Part shown: positions 34,341-43,361 of the stretch, in pieces
How positions within the stretch are numbered: position 1 is the first letter of the stretch
Layout of the letters: each line of letters starts with the position of its first letter
DNA from: Candidatus Poseidoniales archaeon
GTDB taxonomy: Archaea; Thermoplasmatota; Poseidoniia; Poseidoniales; Thalassarchaeaceae
Direction of reading: 5' to 3'
Length of the DNA stretch: 64,000 nucleotides
Assembly: GCA_012960975.1 (NCBI GenBank)
Contig: DUAE01000032.1
Location: 1-64,000 of the forward strand
The notes under the pieces: model-generated
The model's input: the letters and a program-made list of their open reading frames with translations, nothing else
The model's database searches: none
What the model was told of the DNA's origin: nothing
Position numbers and translations under genes: made by a program

Positions 34341-34901
34341 ATGCAACACGTAGCATTATTGGCTTTCGATAAAGAAAAATGCAAACCATTTTTTGATGGA
34401 TTGACGGAATTTTTCAATGAGCATCATCATTCTGAATCTCAAAATTCCGATGGATACGAAACTCTACTCTACAAAGTTCACCGACCTTTCGACGATAATA
34501 TGTTGGACTTGATCGATGAATGGATGGGGTTATCGAAGCGTGATTGGCGAGATGAAACCACTCGCGAGGTAAAATTAGCAATGTATGCAATTCGATATCC
34601 AGATACGCTTCTTCTCGATTCGTTTACTGAAAAAGCCCGCTCCGATTTAACGAGACTTTCAGCTTACCTTCACTTCACCCAACATACCTACGCGATTTGG
34701 GATGAGGATACACGCCTAGGATTGGCTAAGTTAGGGATTGAAATTCCAGCGACCGAAGTCGCTGACCCATTCATTTACGGCGCTTATGTTTCTGCAATTG
34801 AATTGCTCAAAGATGTCGCTCCTTTCACTTGCTTCCTAGAACATGATGTACCAAGACAGCGGTTATTCCAAGCCGCACTAGCAGCATATGGAAGAACATA
34901 A
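34341..34901 (+). CDS. Unknown protein in the BoxB-like operon
   Basis: The start at 34341 (MQHVALLAFD) lies 20 bases after the boxB stop and avoids overlap. The 186-residue soluble, acidic and mostly helical protein is not recognised. Visible segments include 'KCKPFFDGLTEFFNEHHHSES', 'ARSDLTRLSAYLHFTQHTYAIWDEDTRLGLAKLG' and 'PFTCFLEHDVPRQRLFQAAL'. Several His and Asp residues are scattered without a clear metal motif. Its place between epoxidase and 3-hydroxyacyl-CoA dehydrogenase suggests a role in the same pathway, perhaps a stabilising or accessory subunit. Confidence 0.65.
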   Translation: MQHVALLAFDKEKCKPFFDGLTEFFNEHHHSESQNSDGYETLLYKVHRPFDDNMLDLIDEWMGLSKRDWRDETTREVKLAMYAIRYPDTLLLDSFTEKARSDLTRLSAYLHFTQHTYAIWDEDTRLGLAKLGIEIPATEVADPFIYGAYVSAIELLKDVAPFTCFLEHDVPRQRLFQAALAAYGRT

Positions 34902-34964
34902 ATTCAAGCATTTCTTTTCTGTTCAATGAGTTTGGCTTATGTTGCATATTCGCCTCGGCCACTC

Positions 34965-35855
34965 ATGGACGTGCGTGTAGTCACAGTCATCGGCGCTGGC
35001 ACAATGGGCGCTGGCATAGCACAAGTTTGCGCTCAAACAGGTTGGGAAACTCGACTTTTCGATGCTTTTCCGAAGGGATTGGAAAGAGGTATGGGGATTA
35101 TTGATGCATTCTGGGACAAAGGTATTGCTCGTGGAAAAACCACGGTTGAGCAAAAGGCCGAATGGTCGGCAAATTTGAGTGCGTATTCAGATATGGCTGA
35201 AGCGGTAACTGGCACCGATTTAGTAATTGAAGCAGTTCCAGAAATTCTCAAGTTAAAGCAGAACATATTCTGTGAATTAGAAAATTTAGCACCCGTGCAT
35301 GCCATCCTTGCTACCAATACATCTGGGCTTCCAATTTCGGCAATTGCCCAAGCAACCGGCTGTGCTGATAGAATCGTTGGAATGCACTTTTTCAATCCAG
35401 TTCCAATCATGAATTTACTCGAGCTTATTCGCCATGACAAATGTTCTGAATCAACCATTACAGCCGCGCAATTAATCGGTTCAGCAATGGGTAAAACTAC
35501 AATTTTGGTAAACGATGTGGCTGGATTTGCAACTAGTAGACTTGGCGTCACACTAGGTAATGAAGCGATCAAAATGCTTGCTGATGGTGTTGCGAGCGCT
35601 GCTGATATCGACACAGCAATGCATCTTGGTTATCGGCATCCAATGGGACCACTTGAGTTGAGTGATCTAGTTGGATTGGATGTTCGTAGAGATATTCTGA
35701 ACAACCTCGCAGAGGCATTCAACGATGATTCTTACCGCCCTCATCCACTACTCGATGCGCTTGTAGCAGAGGGAAGTCTTGGGAAAAAATCAGGCAAGGG
35801 GATTTACGATTGGTCAACAGGTCAAAAAATCGAGCGAAGCGATTTACCGATGTGA
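34965..35855 (+). CDS. 3-hydroxyacyl-CoA dehydrogenase (PaaH/Hbd-like)
   Basis: The start at 34965 is chosen because it places 'VTVIGAGTMGAGIAQVCAQ' at the N-terminus, as in the family. The protein shows the catalytic 'ATNTSGLPISAIA', 'VGMHFFNPVPIMNLLELI' with the active-site His, and 'LSDLVGLDVRRDILNNL' from the C-terminal domain. It oxidises an L-3-hydroxyacyl-CoA to the 3-ketoacyl-CoA with NAD. In aromatic-CoA routes this is the step after hydration of the opened ring. It follows the unknown BoxB-linked gene on the same strand. Confidence 0.93.
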   Translation: MDVRVVTVIGAGTMGAGIAQVCAQTGWETRLFDAFPKGLERGMGIIDAFWDKGIARGKTTVEQKAEWSANLSAYSDMAEAVTGTDLVIEAVPEILKLKQNIFCELENLAPVHAILATNTSGLPISAIAQATGCADRIVGMHFFNPVPIMNLLELIRHDKCSESTITAAQLIGSAMGKTTILVNDVAGFATSRLGVTLGNEAIKMLADGVASAADIDTAMHLGYRHPMGPLELSDLVGLDVRRDILNNLAEAFNDDSYRPHPLLDALVAEGSLGKKSGKGIYDWSTGQKIERSDLPM

Positions 35856-35860
35856 GTTGA

Positions 35861-36121
35861 ATGGAAGCGATTTGGGTCGAATCGATTGGAATACTTGCTG
35901 GAATTCTTGGCGTAATCGCTTGGATTCCACAAATTCAAGAGGTCTGGATTGAGAAACAACACGAGGGGATATCACTGCCTACTTTTTATTTGGTTTCTAC
36001 AGCCTTAACATTATGGTTGGTCTACGGATTATTAGTTGAATCGACTGCGATGATTCTCGCAAATATCGCTGCGATAGGTTGTATTCTATCGATAATAATT
36101 GGTGTCAAAAAACTGCGCTAA
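35861..36121 (+). CDS. SemiSWEET-type PQ-loop small transporter
   Basis: The 86-residue protein has three transmembrane helices with the family signature 'VIAWIPQIQEVW' (PQ-loop Pro-Gln) after helix 1 and 'LWLVYGLLVES' in helix 3. SemiSWEETs work as dimers and move sugars or similar small solutes down a gradient. It lies five bases after the dehydrogenase gene, so it belongs to the same transcript. Its substrate could be relevant to the CoA-ester pathway or incidental. Confidence 0.85.
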   Translation: MEAIWVESIGILAGILGVIAWIPQIQEVWIEKQHEGISLPTFYLVSTALTLWLVYGLLVESTAMILANIAAIGCILSIIIGVKKLR

Positions 36122-36127
36122 AATGGC

Positions 36128-36925
36128 TTATTCTTCTTCGAAAGCACCGAAAACCGGTTTCCGCTTTTCAAGGAAAGCAGTTATTCCCTCAGCGAAATCC
36201 GGTGTTAGAGAAGATGCAGTAATCAATGCTCGCTCAAACTCTAATTGCGTCTCCATGAAAGTCGATGTCGACGCATCGAGAAGTTGCTTTGTAGAACGGC
36301 GACTCATCTCAGCCCAACTACCCCATTTAGCTGCAATTGCCACAGCCCGCTCGACTAAATCATCTGGCTCAGCCAGTTCATCAACCGCACCAAATTCGAG
36401 TGCTTGCTCGCCAGTCCATGGCTTGTTATCGAAGAAAAAACGTTTTGCTCGTTGCGAGCCAACAAGCCGAGGAAGTAACCAGGTCGTGCCACCATCAGGT
36501 GAAAGTCCCAGCGAGAAAAACGCCGGAGCTAACTTTGCTTGTGGCACGCAGACTCGGTAATCTGCAACTAAAGCAAGCCCGAGTCCTCCACCAGCAGCAG
36601 CACCGTTAATTGCGGCAATAAACACAGTCTCAGATCCGCGAATCTTTAATTCCAGTGGGTGTAAGATTCCAGTAAGGTTATCGACGACTTCACCGATGGT
36701 TCCGTCGTCGATACAAGATGCAAAATCATCGATATCAGCACCGGAGCAAAAAAAATTCCCAGTGCCGGTCATGACGATGGCTCGAACACTTAAATCATCT
36801 AACAAGCCTTCAAATATTTCAGCCATCATCTGCATAGAATCTATCGAAAATGCATTTCGACTAGTTGCTGCGGAAAGAGTCACCAAAGCAACTCCGTTTT
36901 CGAGATGGTCGACGGCGAAGGTCAT
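36128..36925 (-). CDS. PaaG-like enoyl-CoA isomerase
   Basis: The 265-residue crotonase-fold protein has 'AAINGAAAGGGLGLALVADYRV', where the first hydratase Glu is replaced by Gly, and 'FFSLGLSPDGGTTWLLPRLVG'. The Asp of SPDGG takes the place of the second Glu. This pairing is the hallmark of PaaG-type isomerases, which turn ring epoxides of phenylacetyl-CoA into oxepin-CoA and shift double bonds. A matching role downstream of the BoxB-like enzyme is plausible. It is encoded on the opposite strand from its neighbours. Confidence 0.8.
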   Translation of the reverse strand: MTFAVDHLENGVALVTLSAATSRNAFSIDSMQMMAEIFEGLLDDLSVRAIVMTGTGNFFCSGADIDDFASCIDDGTIGEVVDNLTGILHPLELKIRGSETVFIAAINGAAAGGGLGLALVADYRVCVPQAKLAPAFFSLGLSPDGGTTWLLPRLVGSQRAKRFFFDNKPWTGEQALEFGAVDELAEPDDLVERAVAIAAKWGSWAEMSRRSTKQLLDASTSTFMETQLEFERALITASSLTPDFAEGITAFLEKRKPVFGAFEEE

Positions 36926-36994
36926 GTATTGTGGGTTAGGGGCTCTCTACTTGAAATGCATGAATGTGATAAGTCGGGGCTTAATCGCCTAATC

Positions 36995-38413
36995 ATGTTC
37001 GCACGTGAGAAGCTGTACATCGATGGTCAATGGGTGGATGCAAGTGGTGAAGGGATTATCGAAGTCATCAATCCAGCAAATGAAGAATTGATTGGGACTA
37101 TCCCCGTTGGAAACGCTACTGATATTGACAAGGCGGTCTCTGCTGCACGTCGGGCGTTCCCCGCCTGGTCACAGAGTACAATTGAAGAGAGAATCGAAAT
37201 TTTAAATCGAATCTCGGCAGCAATCAAAGATCGTGGCGAAGAATTTGCTCAATTGATTACTGCCGAAGTCGGTACACCGATTAACTACTGCAGAATGGCG
37301 ATGGTCGGCACGCCGAGAGTCGTTTCCCGCTCTTATGCGAAGATTTTGGAAACCTATGAATGGGAGCACGAAGTAAGAAATTCGCTAGTTGTCAAGGAAC
37401 CTATCGGTGTGGTTGGCATGATTACTCCGTGGAATTTTCCGCTTCACCAAATTATTGGCAAAGTTGCTCCGGCTATTGCTGCTGGGTGTACGATGGTACT
37501 CAAACCCTCAAAAGAAGCGCCTCTCAACGCTTTCATTTTAGCTGAGATTTTAGATGAAATCGGCTTACCTGCCGGAGTTTTTAATCTTGTATCAGGCCAC
37601 GGTCGTGATATCGGTGAAACAATATCTGCTCATCCCGATATCGACATGGTCAGTTTCACTGGCTCTACTGGAGCCGGTGTAAGCGTCAGTGAAGGTGCAG
37701 CACCGACAGTCAAGCGCGTCACCCTTGAATTGGGTGGAAAGAGTGCCAATATTGTTCTTGATGATGCAAACTTTGGACGTGCTGCTTCAGCAGCTGTCCA
37801 TGCTTGTTTCTCTAATACCGGCCAAGAATGCTCAGCGCTGACGCGATTATTAATTCCAGAATCAAATCGTGACGAGATCGTTGAAATTGTCGCTGCGAAA
37901 GTTGCGAACTATAGTGTAGGAGACCCTCTTGATGAATCGAATCGCTGCGGGCCAGTCGCAAGTAAAAAGCAACAAGACACGGTGACTCATTATATCCAAA
38001 CCGCAATAGATGAGGGGGCAACACTAATCGCCGGCGGTTTGGGGAGCCCAGAGGGACTAGATTCAGGATATTTTGTCAAGCCAACAGCCTTCGCTGATGT
38101 CACCAGAGAAATGACTCTCTTCCGCGAGGAAGTTTTCGGCCCGGTTTTGGCAATCACCACTTTTTCAAGTATCGAAGAGGCGATTGATTTAGCCAATGAT
38201 TCGGATTATGGGTTATCAGGTGGAGTTTGGTCAGGAGACGAAGAGCGAGCAATGGCAGTTGCTCGACAATTGCGAACTGGACAAGTTAGCATCAACGGTG
38301 GCGCGTTCAACACGAACGCTCCTTTTGGCGGTTATAAATTATCAGGAAATGGCCGAGAATTAGGCGAACACGGACTTGATGAATTTCTTGAAATCAAGTC
38401 TATTCAGCGCTGA
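36995..38413 (+). CDS. Aldehyde dehydrogenase
   Basis: The start at 36995 (MFAREKLYIDGQW) is chosen because longer frames overlap the divergent crotonase gene and the family begins like this. The ~472-residue protein has the catalytic Glu in 'VTLELGGKSANIV', the nucleophilic Cys in 'NTGQECSALTRL', and NAD site 'FTGSTGAG'. It oxidises an aldehyde to the acid with NAD(P). Both the box pathway (3,4-dehydroadipyl-CoA semialdehyde, BoxD) and the paa pathway (PaaZ) need such an enzyme after ring opening. Its placement fits that job. Substrate is not proven. Confidence 0.93.
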   Translation: MFAREKLYIDGQWVDASGEGIIEVINPANEELIGTIPVGNATDIDKAVSAARRAFPAWSQSTIEERIEILNRISAAIKDRGEEFAQLITAEVGTPINYCRMAMVGTPRVVSRSYAKILETYEWEHEVRNSLVVKEPIGVVGMITPWNFPLHQIIGKVAPAIAAGCTMVLKPSKEAPLNAFILAEILDEIGLPAGVFNLVSGHGRDIGETISAHPDIDMVSFTGSTGAGVSVSEGAAPTVKRVTLELGGKSANIVLDDANFGRAASAAVHACFSNTGQECSALTRLLIPESNRDEIVEIVAAKVANYSVGDPLDESNRCGPVASKKQQDTVTHYIQTAIDEGATLIAGGLGSPEGLDSGYFVKPTAFADVTREMTLFREEVFGPVLAITTFSSIEEAIDLANDSDYGLSGGVWSGDEERAMAVARQLRTGQVSINGGAFNTNAPFGGYKLSGNGRELGEHGLDEFLEIKSIQR

Positions 38414-38422
38414 GGTGAGCGA

Positions 38423-39004
38423 ATGGTTGGCCGATTATTGGTCATTGCAGGGGCGAGTGGAGTCGGGAAATCGACACTGACCGCTCGGGTAGCTGCTTCA
38501 CTTGAATTCAACAAAGTCGTCTCGACTGATACAATTCGAGAAACACTACGCACACAAATCTCAGTAGAGGAATCACCAGCTCTGCACCGCTCATCATTCC
38601 AACCCGGCGGCAATAATACAATTGCGGACTGGAATGATACAATCATCCCACTTTCCGATTCAATTTTTGCAGTAATCGAACGCGCTAAAAAGCGTGGCTC
38701 GGACTTACTTATCGAAGGGGTTCACATCGCGCCTAGTCTCAAACTTCTTGATGATTGGCGGGCTCATGGAGGCACTGCATGTGGTGTTCTATTGGTCGTC
38801 GAAGACTCTGATGAACATCTGATGATGATTACACGTCGACAACAGCATAATGGTCGACCAGCGCGACATTATCTCAGGCATTTTAATAGGATTCGAGAGA
38901 TAAATCATCGATTGACCTCTCTAGCAATAAAAATTGATTGGATTGTAATCGATGTCACGACTGAAAATGATCCGATTGGGTTAATCGAATCAAATTTCGA
39001 TTGA
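38423..39004 (+). CDS. 2-phosphoglycerate-kinase-like P-loop kinase
   Basis: The 193-residue protein has Walker A 'VIAGASGVGKSTLTARVA', then 'VVSTDTIRETLRTQISVEESPAL', and 'DLLIEGVHIAP'. These are the marks of archaeal 2-phosphoglycerate kinase (COG2074), which makes 2,3-bisphosphoglycerate, precursor of the solute cyclic 2,3-diphosphoglycerate. It is shorter than some family members, which carry an extra N-terminal ATP-cone domain. It starts ten bases after the aldehyde dehydrogenase gene. Its function here may be unrelated to the neighbouring catabolic genes. Confidence 0.75.
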   Translation: MVGRLLVIAGASGVGKSTLTARVAASLEFNKVVSTDTIRETLRTQISVEESPALHRSSFQPGGNNTIADWNDTIIPLSDSIFAVIERAKKRGSDLLIEGVHIAPSLKLLDDWRAHGGTACGVLLVVEDSDEHLMMITRRQQHNGRPARHYLRHFNRIREINHRLTSLAIKIDWIVIDVTTENDPIGLIESNFD

Positions 39005-39023
39005 AAAGATTTCAAAGATGCTA

Positions 39024-39860
39024 TCAGCGACCAACCCAATTTGCCGATTTACGCTCAAGGAAGGCAGAAACACCGATTTCCTTGTCCTCCGTATCGAAAA
39101 GTGCCACGAACTCAGATCGCTCAGCTAGAACTCCTTCGCTAAATGGTAAATCCAATGCTGCGCGAACCGCTCTTTTTGCTACCTTGATTGTATATGGTGA
39201 TTTTTTTGCAATATTTTCAGCCAATGCCATCGTCGTCGCCTCAAGTTCATCTGGAGTTGCAACAGCATTAACCAAGCCGTTTTGAAGGGCTGTTTCAGCA
39301 TCGACCATCTCTCCGGTCATCACCATTTCGAGGGCTTTTCCATAGCCGAGCAGCCTACATAATCGTTGGGTACCTCCACCGCCAGGAATCAAGCCGAGAT
39401 TAATTTCGGGTGTGCCAAATTTCGCTCTAGTCGAAGCAACTCGAAGATCACAAGAAAGTGCTAATTCTGCTCCACCGCCAAGAGCGAATCCATCTACCAT
39501 CGCGATGGTAGGTTTGGTCAAATTCCACACGCGTTCCCAAGCATTATTTTCAAAAAATGGTAAAACTTCATCAGAACTTTTACCAGCAAATTCTGAGATG
39601 TCAGCACCCGCTGCAAAGGCAGCTGGCTTTGGCCTCTTTCCTTCCGGCGCTGGTAGTGGCGCAGCACCACGGATAACAACCACACGAATATTGTCGTCAG
39701 CTTCCGCACGAGAACAAGCATCTCTCAATAACTCATGCGATTCAGTATTCAGAGCATTCAGTTTGCTAGGTCGGTTGAGAGTCCATACCGAAATTACTCC
39801 ACCTTCAGGGCTAGAGCCCTCTACCAGTATATCATTTACCAACAAAACATCCTCGCTCAT
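39024..39860 (-). CDS. Enoyl-CoA hydratase (crotonase family)
   Basis: The start at 39860 (MSEDVLLVND) is chosen for family length; an ATG at 39932 overlaps the upstream gene by four bases and remains possible. The protein has 'MVDGFALGGGAELALSCDLRVA' and 'GTPEINLGLIPGGGGTQRL', with both catalytic Glu residues, and ends 'VSAFLERKSANWVGR'. It hydrates a 2-enoyl-CoA to the 3-hydroxyacyl-CoA. With the dehydrogenase at 34965 it could complete the lower part of ring-product oxidation. A thiolase is not present in the window. Confidence 0.9.
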   Translation of the reverse strand: MSEDVLLVNDILVEGSSPEGGVISVWTLNRPSKLNALNTESHELLRDACSRAEADDNIRVVVIRGAAPLPAPEGKRPKPAAFAAGADISEFAGKSSDEVLPFFENNAWERVWNLTKPTIAMVDGFALGGGAELALSCDLRVASTRAKFGTPEINLGLIPGGGGTQRLCRLLGYGKALEMVMTGEMVDAETALQNGLVNAVATPDELEATTMALAENIAKKSPYTIKVAKRAVRAALDLPFSEGVLAERSEFVALFDTEDKEIGVSAFLERKSANWVGR

Positions 39861-39928
39861 TGTATCGACGGAGAGGCGTTCGGGCTTCAATTTACGCGTA
39901 AGCGAACTTAGAATCCGAGGCCGGGAAC

Positions 39929-40912
39929 TCATTCACTAGGTGGTTCAGAGGGAGGAGGCAGAGGAGGTAATCCAGGGGGAGGGGGCAGGGGAGGAAGACC
40001 AGGGGGTGGAGGAGGTGGAGGTGAGCCTGGAGGAGGGAATTCAGCAGAACCCGGTGGTGGGAATGGCTGTAGATCAACAGAACGTTCTTCAGTTTTTTGA
40101 GACTTTTTCTCAACTTCAAGTGGCACTCTTAATTTCAAAATTCTTTCTTCATCGATGCGAACATAAGTTATGCCAATAGGCTTGCTATCATCCACTTCTT
40201 GAGATCCTTCAAGCACTGTCAAACCATGATTAGGGTCATCCAGTAGAGTAGCTAAATCCTCTCCATCTTCAACATCCGCCCACATTCTTGCTTTCGCCGC
40301 ACGTCGGTAGGCCAAGGCCATCCTTCTCTTGCGTTCTATGGATGCGCGGATTGCTGCTCTTTTCTGCCTGCGCTCTTCGACGAAAGACTCGACTTCAGTT
40401 TCCATCTCTGACTGAGCGTCTGAGGAGATAACAAATTTCTCAGCTAATTTGGTGCCTTCAGCGGCTTGAGCTCCGACTGAATCAGGAAGTGGAGGCATAG
40501 ATGGAGCTACAGTAGGTGGTGGTGGAAGCAGAGGGGGGTCTTGTTGTGGAGGGGCTGGCATTCCAGGTGGTGCTGGCATTGCTGGTGGTGCTGGCATTGC
40601 TGGTTGAGCAATTTTTCCACGACTTCGCTCAATCTTTTCTTGGCGGCGCTCGCTAGCACCCTCCAATTCAACAACGGGCGGTGGTATTTCCGGTTCTACT
40701 ATTACTTCCTCAATTGATGTTTCTGAAATCTTAGATTTTTTTGGTAAAGGTGCTCTAGATTTCCCAGAAAACATTAGAGTTGCGAGGATGGCTAATAGCA
40801 CGACAGCGCTAGCGATTTGGCTAATTTGGTTAAGAGTTCCTTGCAAAATTAAGAACATAAATCCTCCACCAAATATTGAGAACCAACCGAATAGCCGAAG
40901 CAGAGATGCCAT
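39929..40912 (-). CDS. Membrane-anchored protein with proline-rich low-complexity regions
   Basis: The 327-residue protein has two N-terminal membrane helices (about 5-25 and 30-48) and then a cytoplasmic tail. The tail holds two proline-rich stretches: 'PAMPAPPAMPAPPGMPAPP' and, at the very end, repeats of GLPPLPPPP. Between these lies a charged helical part ('EEVESFVEERRQKRAAIRASI'-like) and a short globular stretch around 'VTYVRIDEERILKLRVPLEV'-type sequence. No family is recognised. It may be a scaffold protein, similar in style to the product at 12629. Confidence 0.6.
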   Translation of the reverse strand: MASLLRLFGWFSIFGGGFMFLILQGTLNQISQIASAVVLLAILATLMFSGKSRAPLPKKSKISETSIEEVIVEPEIPPPVVELEGASERRQEKIERSRGKIAQPAMPAPPAMPAPPGMPAPPQQDPPLLPPPPTVAPSMPPLPDSVGAQAAEGTKLAEKFVISSDAQSEMETEVESFVEERRQKRAAIRASIERKRRMALAYRRAAKARMWADVEDGEDLATLLDDPNHGLTVLEGSQEVDDSKPIGITYVRIDEERILKLRVPLEVEKKSQKTEERSVDLQPFPPPGSAEFPPPGSPPPPPPPGLPPLPPPPGLPPLPPPSEPPSE

Positions 40913-40944
40913 CTTATCGAGTCCTCTGAAACGGTACTATGCCT

Positions 40945-41538
40945 TCACTTTGACGGGGCGCTGAGAGACTCTATGAGTCTCATCATAGCTTTTGCGCGAT
41001 GGGATGTCATATCCTTTTCGCTCTCTTTCATCTCAGCATATGTTCGACCATCGCCGGATTTAGGTATGAAAATTGGATCATAACCAAATCCATTCGTTCC
41101 TCGTATTTCCAAAGCGAGTTCGCCTCGGCATATTCCAATGCTTCTCCAAACATTTTCGCCATCGGAAAGAATGGAGACTGCGCGATATTCTGCTCCTCGT
41201 GATTTAGAATTCACCATTAATTTGAGAATTCCATCAAGGCCTACTTCAGCTTCAATATCTGATGAATTTGCACCAGGCCATTCATCAAAATCATCAATAA
41301 AAATTCCAGAATCTTCAACTAAAATCGAACTTCCCTCAAATTCAGTTCCCAAAATTAACTCCAGAGCCTGTTCAATCTTAGATTCAGCAACGTGCTCCAA
41401 TCCAAACTCCTTCGGTTCGATAAATTCCGGCCTGTTACCATCGATAACCAATCCTTCAACAGTATGGCCAAGCGGTTCTAGAATAGATTTGGCTTCGTGA
41501 ATTTTATTTGAGTTTCCTGTCGCAAATAGAATCCTCAA
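40945..41538 (-). CDS. XTP/dITP pyrophosphatase (RdgB/HAM1 family)
   Basis: The 197-residue protein starts 'RILFATGNSNKIHEAKSIL', carries 'LVEDSGIFIDDFDEWPGANS' and 'GFGYDPIFIPKSGDGRTYAEM', and ends with the 'KDMTSHRAKAM' block. All are marks of the house-cleaning nucleotide pyrophosphatase that removes XTP and dITP. It lies ten bases after the Bud32 gene on the same strand; this gene pair is common in archaea. Confidence 0.94.
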   Translation of the reverse strand: MRILFATGNSNKIHEAKSILEPLGHTVEGLVIDGNRPEFIEPKEFGLEHVAESKIEQALELILGTEFEGSSILVEDSGIFIDDFDEWPGANSSDIEAEVGLDGILKLMVNSKSRGAEYRAVSILSDGENVWRSIGICRGELALEIRGTNGFGYDPIFIPKSGDGRTYAEMKESEKDMTSHRAKAMMRLIESLSAPSK

Positions 41539-41547
41539 AATCTCACC

Positions 41548-42213
41548 TCAGGCATGGTATCTAACACGGCTTCTAATCGAATTAAAACGGTTGATTACTT
41601 CATTCGCACTTGGCCCATCTACACCACCTGAATCAGCAGATTGGTAACCCTCTATCATTACATCTAAAGCTGATTCTATCCTATAATGACTAGCTGTTAA
41701 ACACTCGCTGAGCACTTGTAAATCAAGGCCAAGTTGCTCTACTTCGGGGACAATTTTTGCGAGGCCGAAGTCAATAAGTGTGAGATGCCCCTCATCATCG
41801 ATTAATACATTGTGAGTAGTAAGATCACCATGAGAAAAATTTTGTTCGTGAAGACGGCGAATCAAACAACCAAATTTGCTGATTTCATCCAATCCTGCAG
41901 ACCCATCATTGAGAGCCTCATACAATGGCCGACCTTTGATCAACGATAGAAGCATCCAGCCCTCATCGAGATCAAAGTCCAATAACGAGGGTGTAGGAAT
42001 TTTCGAGTTATACAATTTCATCAAAACTCGTGCCTCGACCGAAAGTCGTTGTCTAGTCAACCTTCTATCCAAATCGGGATGTCGATAAGCACGTGGATTC
42101 CGCATTTTCAAGACCGCCGACCTGCCCAACCACGAGCCAGAAGTTACGGTCGCTTCGGCGCCGTGATGTATGACTTTGTCAGCAATCCACATAGGAATAG
42201 CACCGCCAACCAT
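41548..42213 (-). CDS. bud32: Bud32/PRPK-type kinase of the KEOPS complex
   Basis: The start at 42213 is a choice among ATGs at 42249, 42231, 42213 and 42192; the first overlaps the divergent nadA start. The ~220-residue small kinase has 'GAEATVTSGSWLGRSAVLKMR', the catalytic 'FSHGDLTTHNVLID' and 'LIDFGLAKIVPEVEQLGLDL', matching Bud32. It supports threonylcarbamoyladenosine formation on tRNA together with Kae1. The RdgB gene follows closely, while Kae1 is not in this window. Confidence 0.92.
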   Translation of the reverse strand: MVGGAIPMWIADKVIHHGAEATVTSGSWLGRSAVLKMRNPRAYRHPDLDRRLTRQRLSVEARVLMKLYNSKIPTPSLLDFDLDEGWMLLSLIKGRPLYEALNDGSAGLDEISKFGCLIRRLHEQNFSHGDLTTHNVLIDDEGHLTLIDFGLAKIVPEVEQLGLDLQVLSECLTASHYRIESALDVMIEGYQSADSGGVDGPSANEVINRFNSIRSRVRYHA

Positions 42214-42240
42214 GTCAATCCGAGAGGACATACCTTGAAA

Positions 42241-43359
42241 ATGGTTCAACCTGACGAAAGTTCGGATTATATGCCAATGGACATGCCTGCGGCCCCTACG
42301 CCTCGAGGAACCGTCATACCTCTGACTTACTCTGACAAAGAGTTGGATGATGAATCTCAGCGCTTATTTTCTGCGATAAAACAGCCTAGGAGATGGACAT
42401 TAGATGTATGCCAAACCATCGCCCCATATACCTTGGAAATTAATCGGTTAAAGCGTGAAAAAGAGGTTTATTTAATCGCACATTCTTATCAAACTCCAGA
42501 TATTGTTTATGGTGTCGCAGATGAAGTTGCTGACAGTTATTCGCTGTCTAAATCAGCTCGCGACGCCGAACAAAAAATTATCCTTTTTTCCAGTGTTCGG
42601 TTCATGGCGGAGACAGCAAAAATACTCAGTCCGCACAAATTAGTACTACATCCATCACCCGAAGCGGGATGCTCACTTTCAGAGAGTATTACCGCACAGG
42701 ATGTCAAAGATATTCGCGCTAAATATCCTGGTGTTCCAATCGCTTGTTACATCAATACGACTGCAGCGGTGAAAGCCGAAGTTGATGTTTGTGTCACCAG
42801 TAGTAATTATCTGAAAATTTGTGAAAAATTACCAGGAAACAAACTCATTTTCGTGCCAGATAAGTTCATGGGAAAGCATCTGCAAAACGCATTAGCAGGT
42901 AAAAAAGAAGTCCTCATTTATGATGGTGAATGTGAGGTTCATGCTATTTTTACTGGAAAAAAGGTACGTTCATGGAAGGAAAGCGCTTCTAAAGCAGGTT
43001 ATGATTTGATGGTTCTGAGCCACCCTGAATGTGATGCCGATGTTCTCGAAGAGAGTGATATCATTGGTAGTAGCGAAGTTTTGATGACTGAGGCCATTCG
43101 CCTTGGAAAGGAAGGGAAAAATGACATCATGCTAATAACAGAATGTGGCACTGCGGATCGAATTCAAGCTGAAACTGATTCTGAATTGAATTTGGTCGGT
43201 ACATGTGTAATGTGTCGTCATATGAAGGCAACACAATTAGAAGATATCTTACAAGCACTGAGAGAACCGTTGCCCGATCAAATCATTGAACTCGATGATG
43301 AGGTAATCGTACGAGCAAAGAAAAGCCTCGATGAAATGTTTCGTTACGCCGAAATGTGA
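42241..43359 (+). CDS. nadA: Quinolinate synthase NadA
   Basis: The start at 42241 is chosen because earlier in-frame starts reach into the divergent bud32 gene. The ~372-residue protein has 'VYLIAHSYQTPDIVYGVADEVADS', 'HPSPEAGCSLSE', 'ECGTADRI' and 'GTCVMCRHMKATQLEDIL'. The cysteines in AGCS, TECG and GTCVMC match the cluster ligands of NadA. It condenses iminoaspartate with dihydroxyacetone phosphate to give quinolinate for NAD synthesis. Confidence 0.94.
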   Translation: MVQPDESSDYMPMDMPAAPTPRGTVIPLTYSDKELDDESQRLFSAIKQPRRWTLDVCQTIAPYTLEINRLKREKEVYLIAHSYQTPDIVYGVADEVADSYSLSKSARDAEQKIILFSSVRFMAETAKILSPHKLVLHPSPEAGCSLSESITAQDVKDIRAKYPGVPIACYINTTAAVKAEVDVCVTSSNYLKICEKLPGNKLIFVPDKFMGKHLQNALAGKKEVLIYDGECEVHAIFTGKKVRSWKESASKAGYDLMVLSHPECDADVLEESDIIGSSEVLMTEAIRLGKEGKNDIMLITECGTADRIQAETDSELNLVGTCVMCRHMKATQLEDILQALREPLPDQIIELDDEVIVRAKKSLDEMFRYAEM

Positions 43360-43361
43360 TT

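Noticed and set aside
36905-36994. N-terminal extension of the aldehyde dehydrogenase
   Set aside because: The added residues overlap the divergent crotonase gene and do not resemble family sequence; the start at 36995 fits better.
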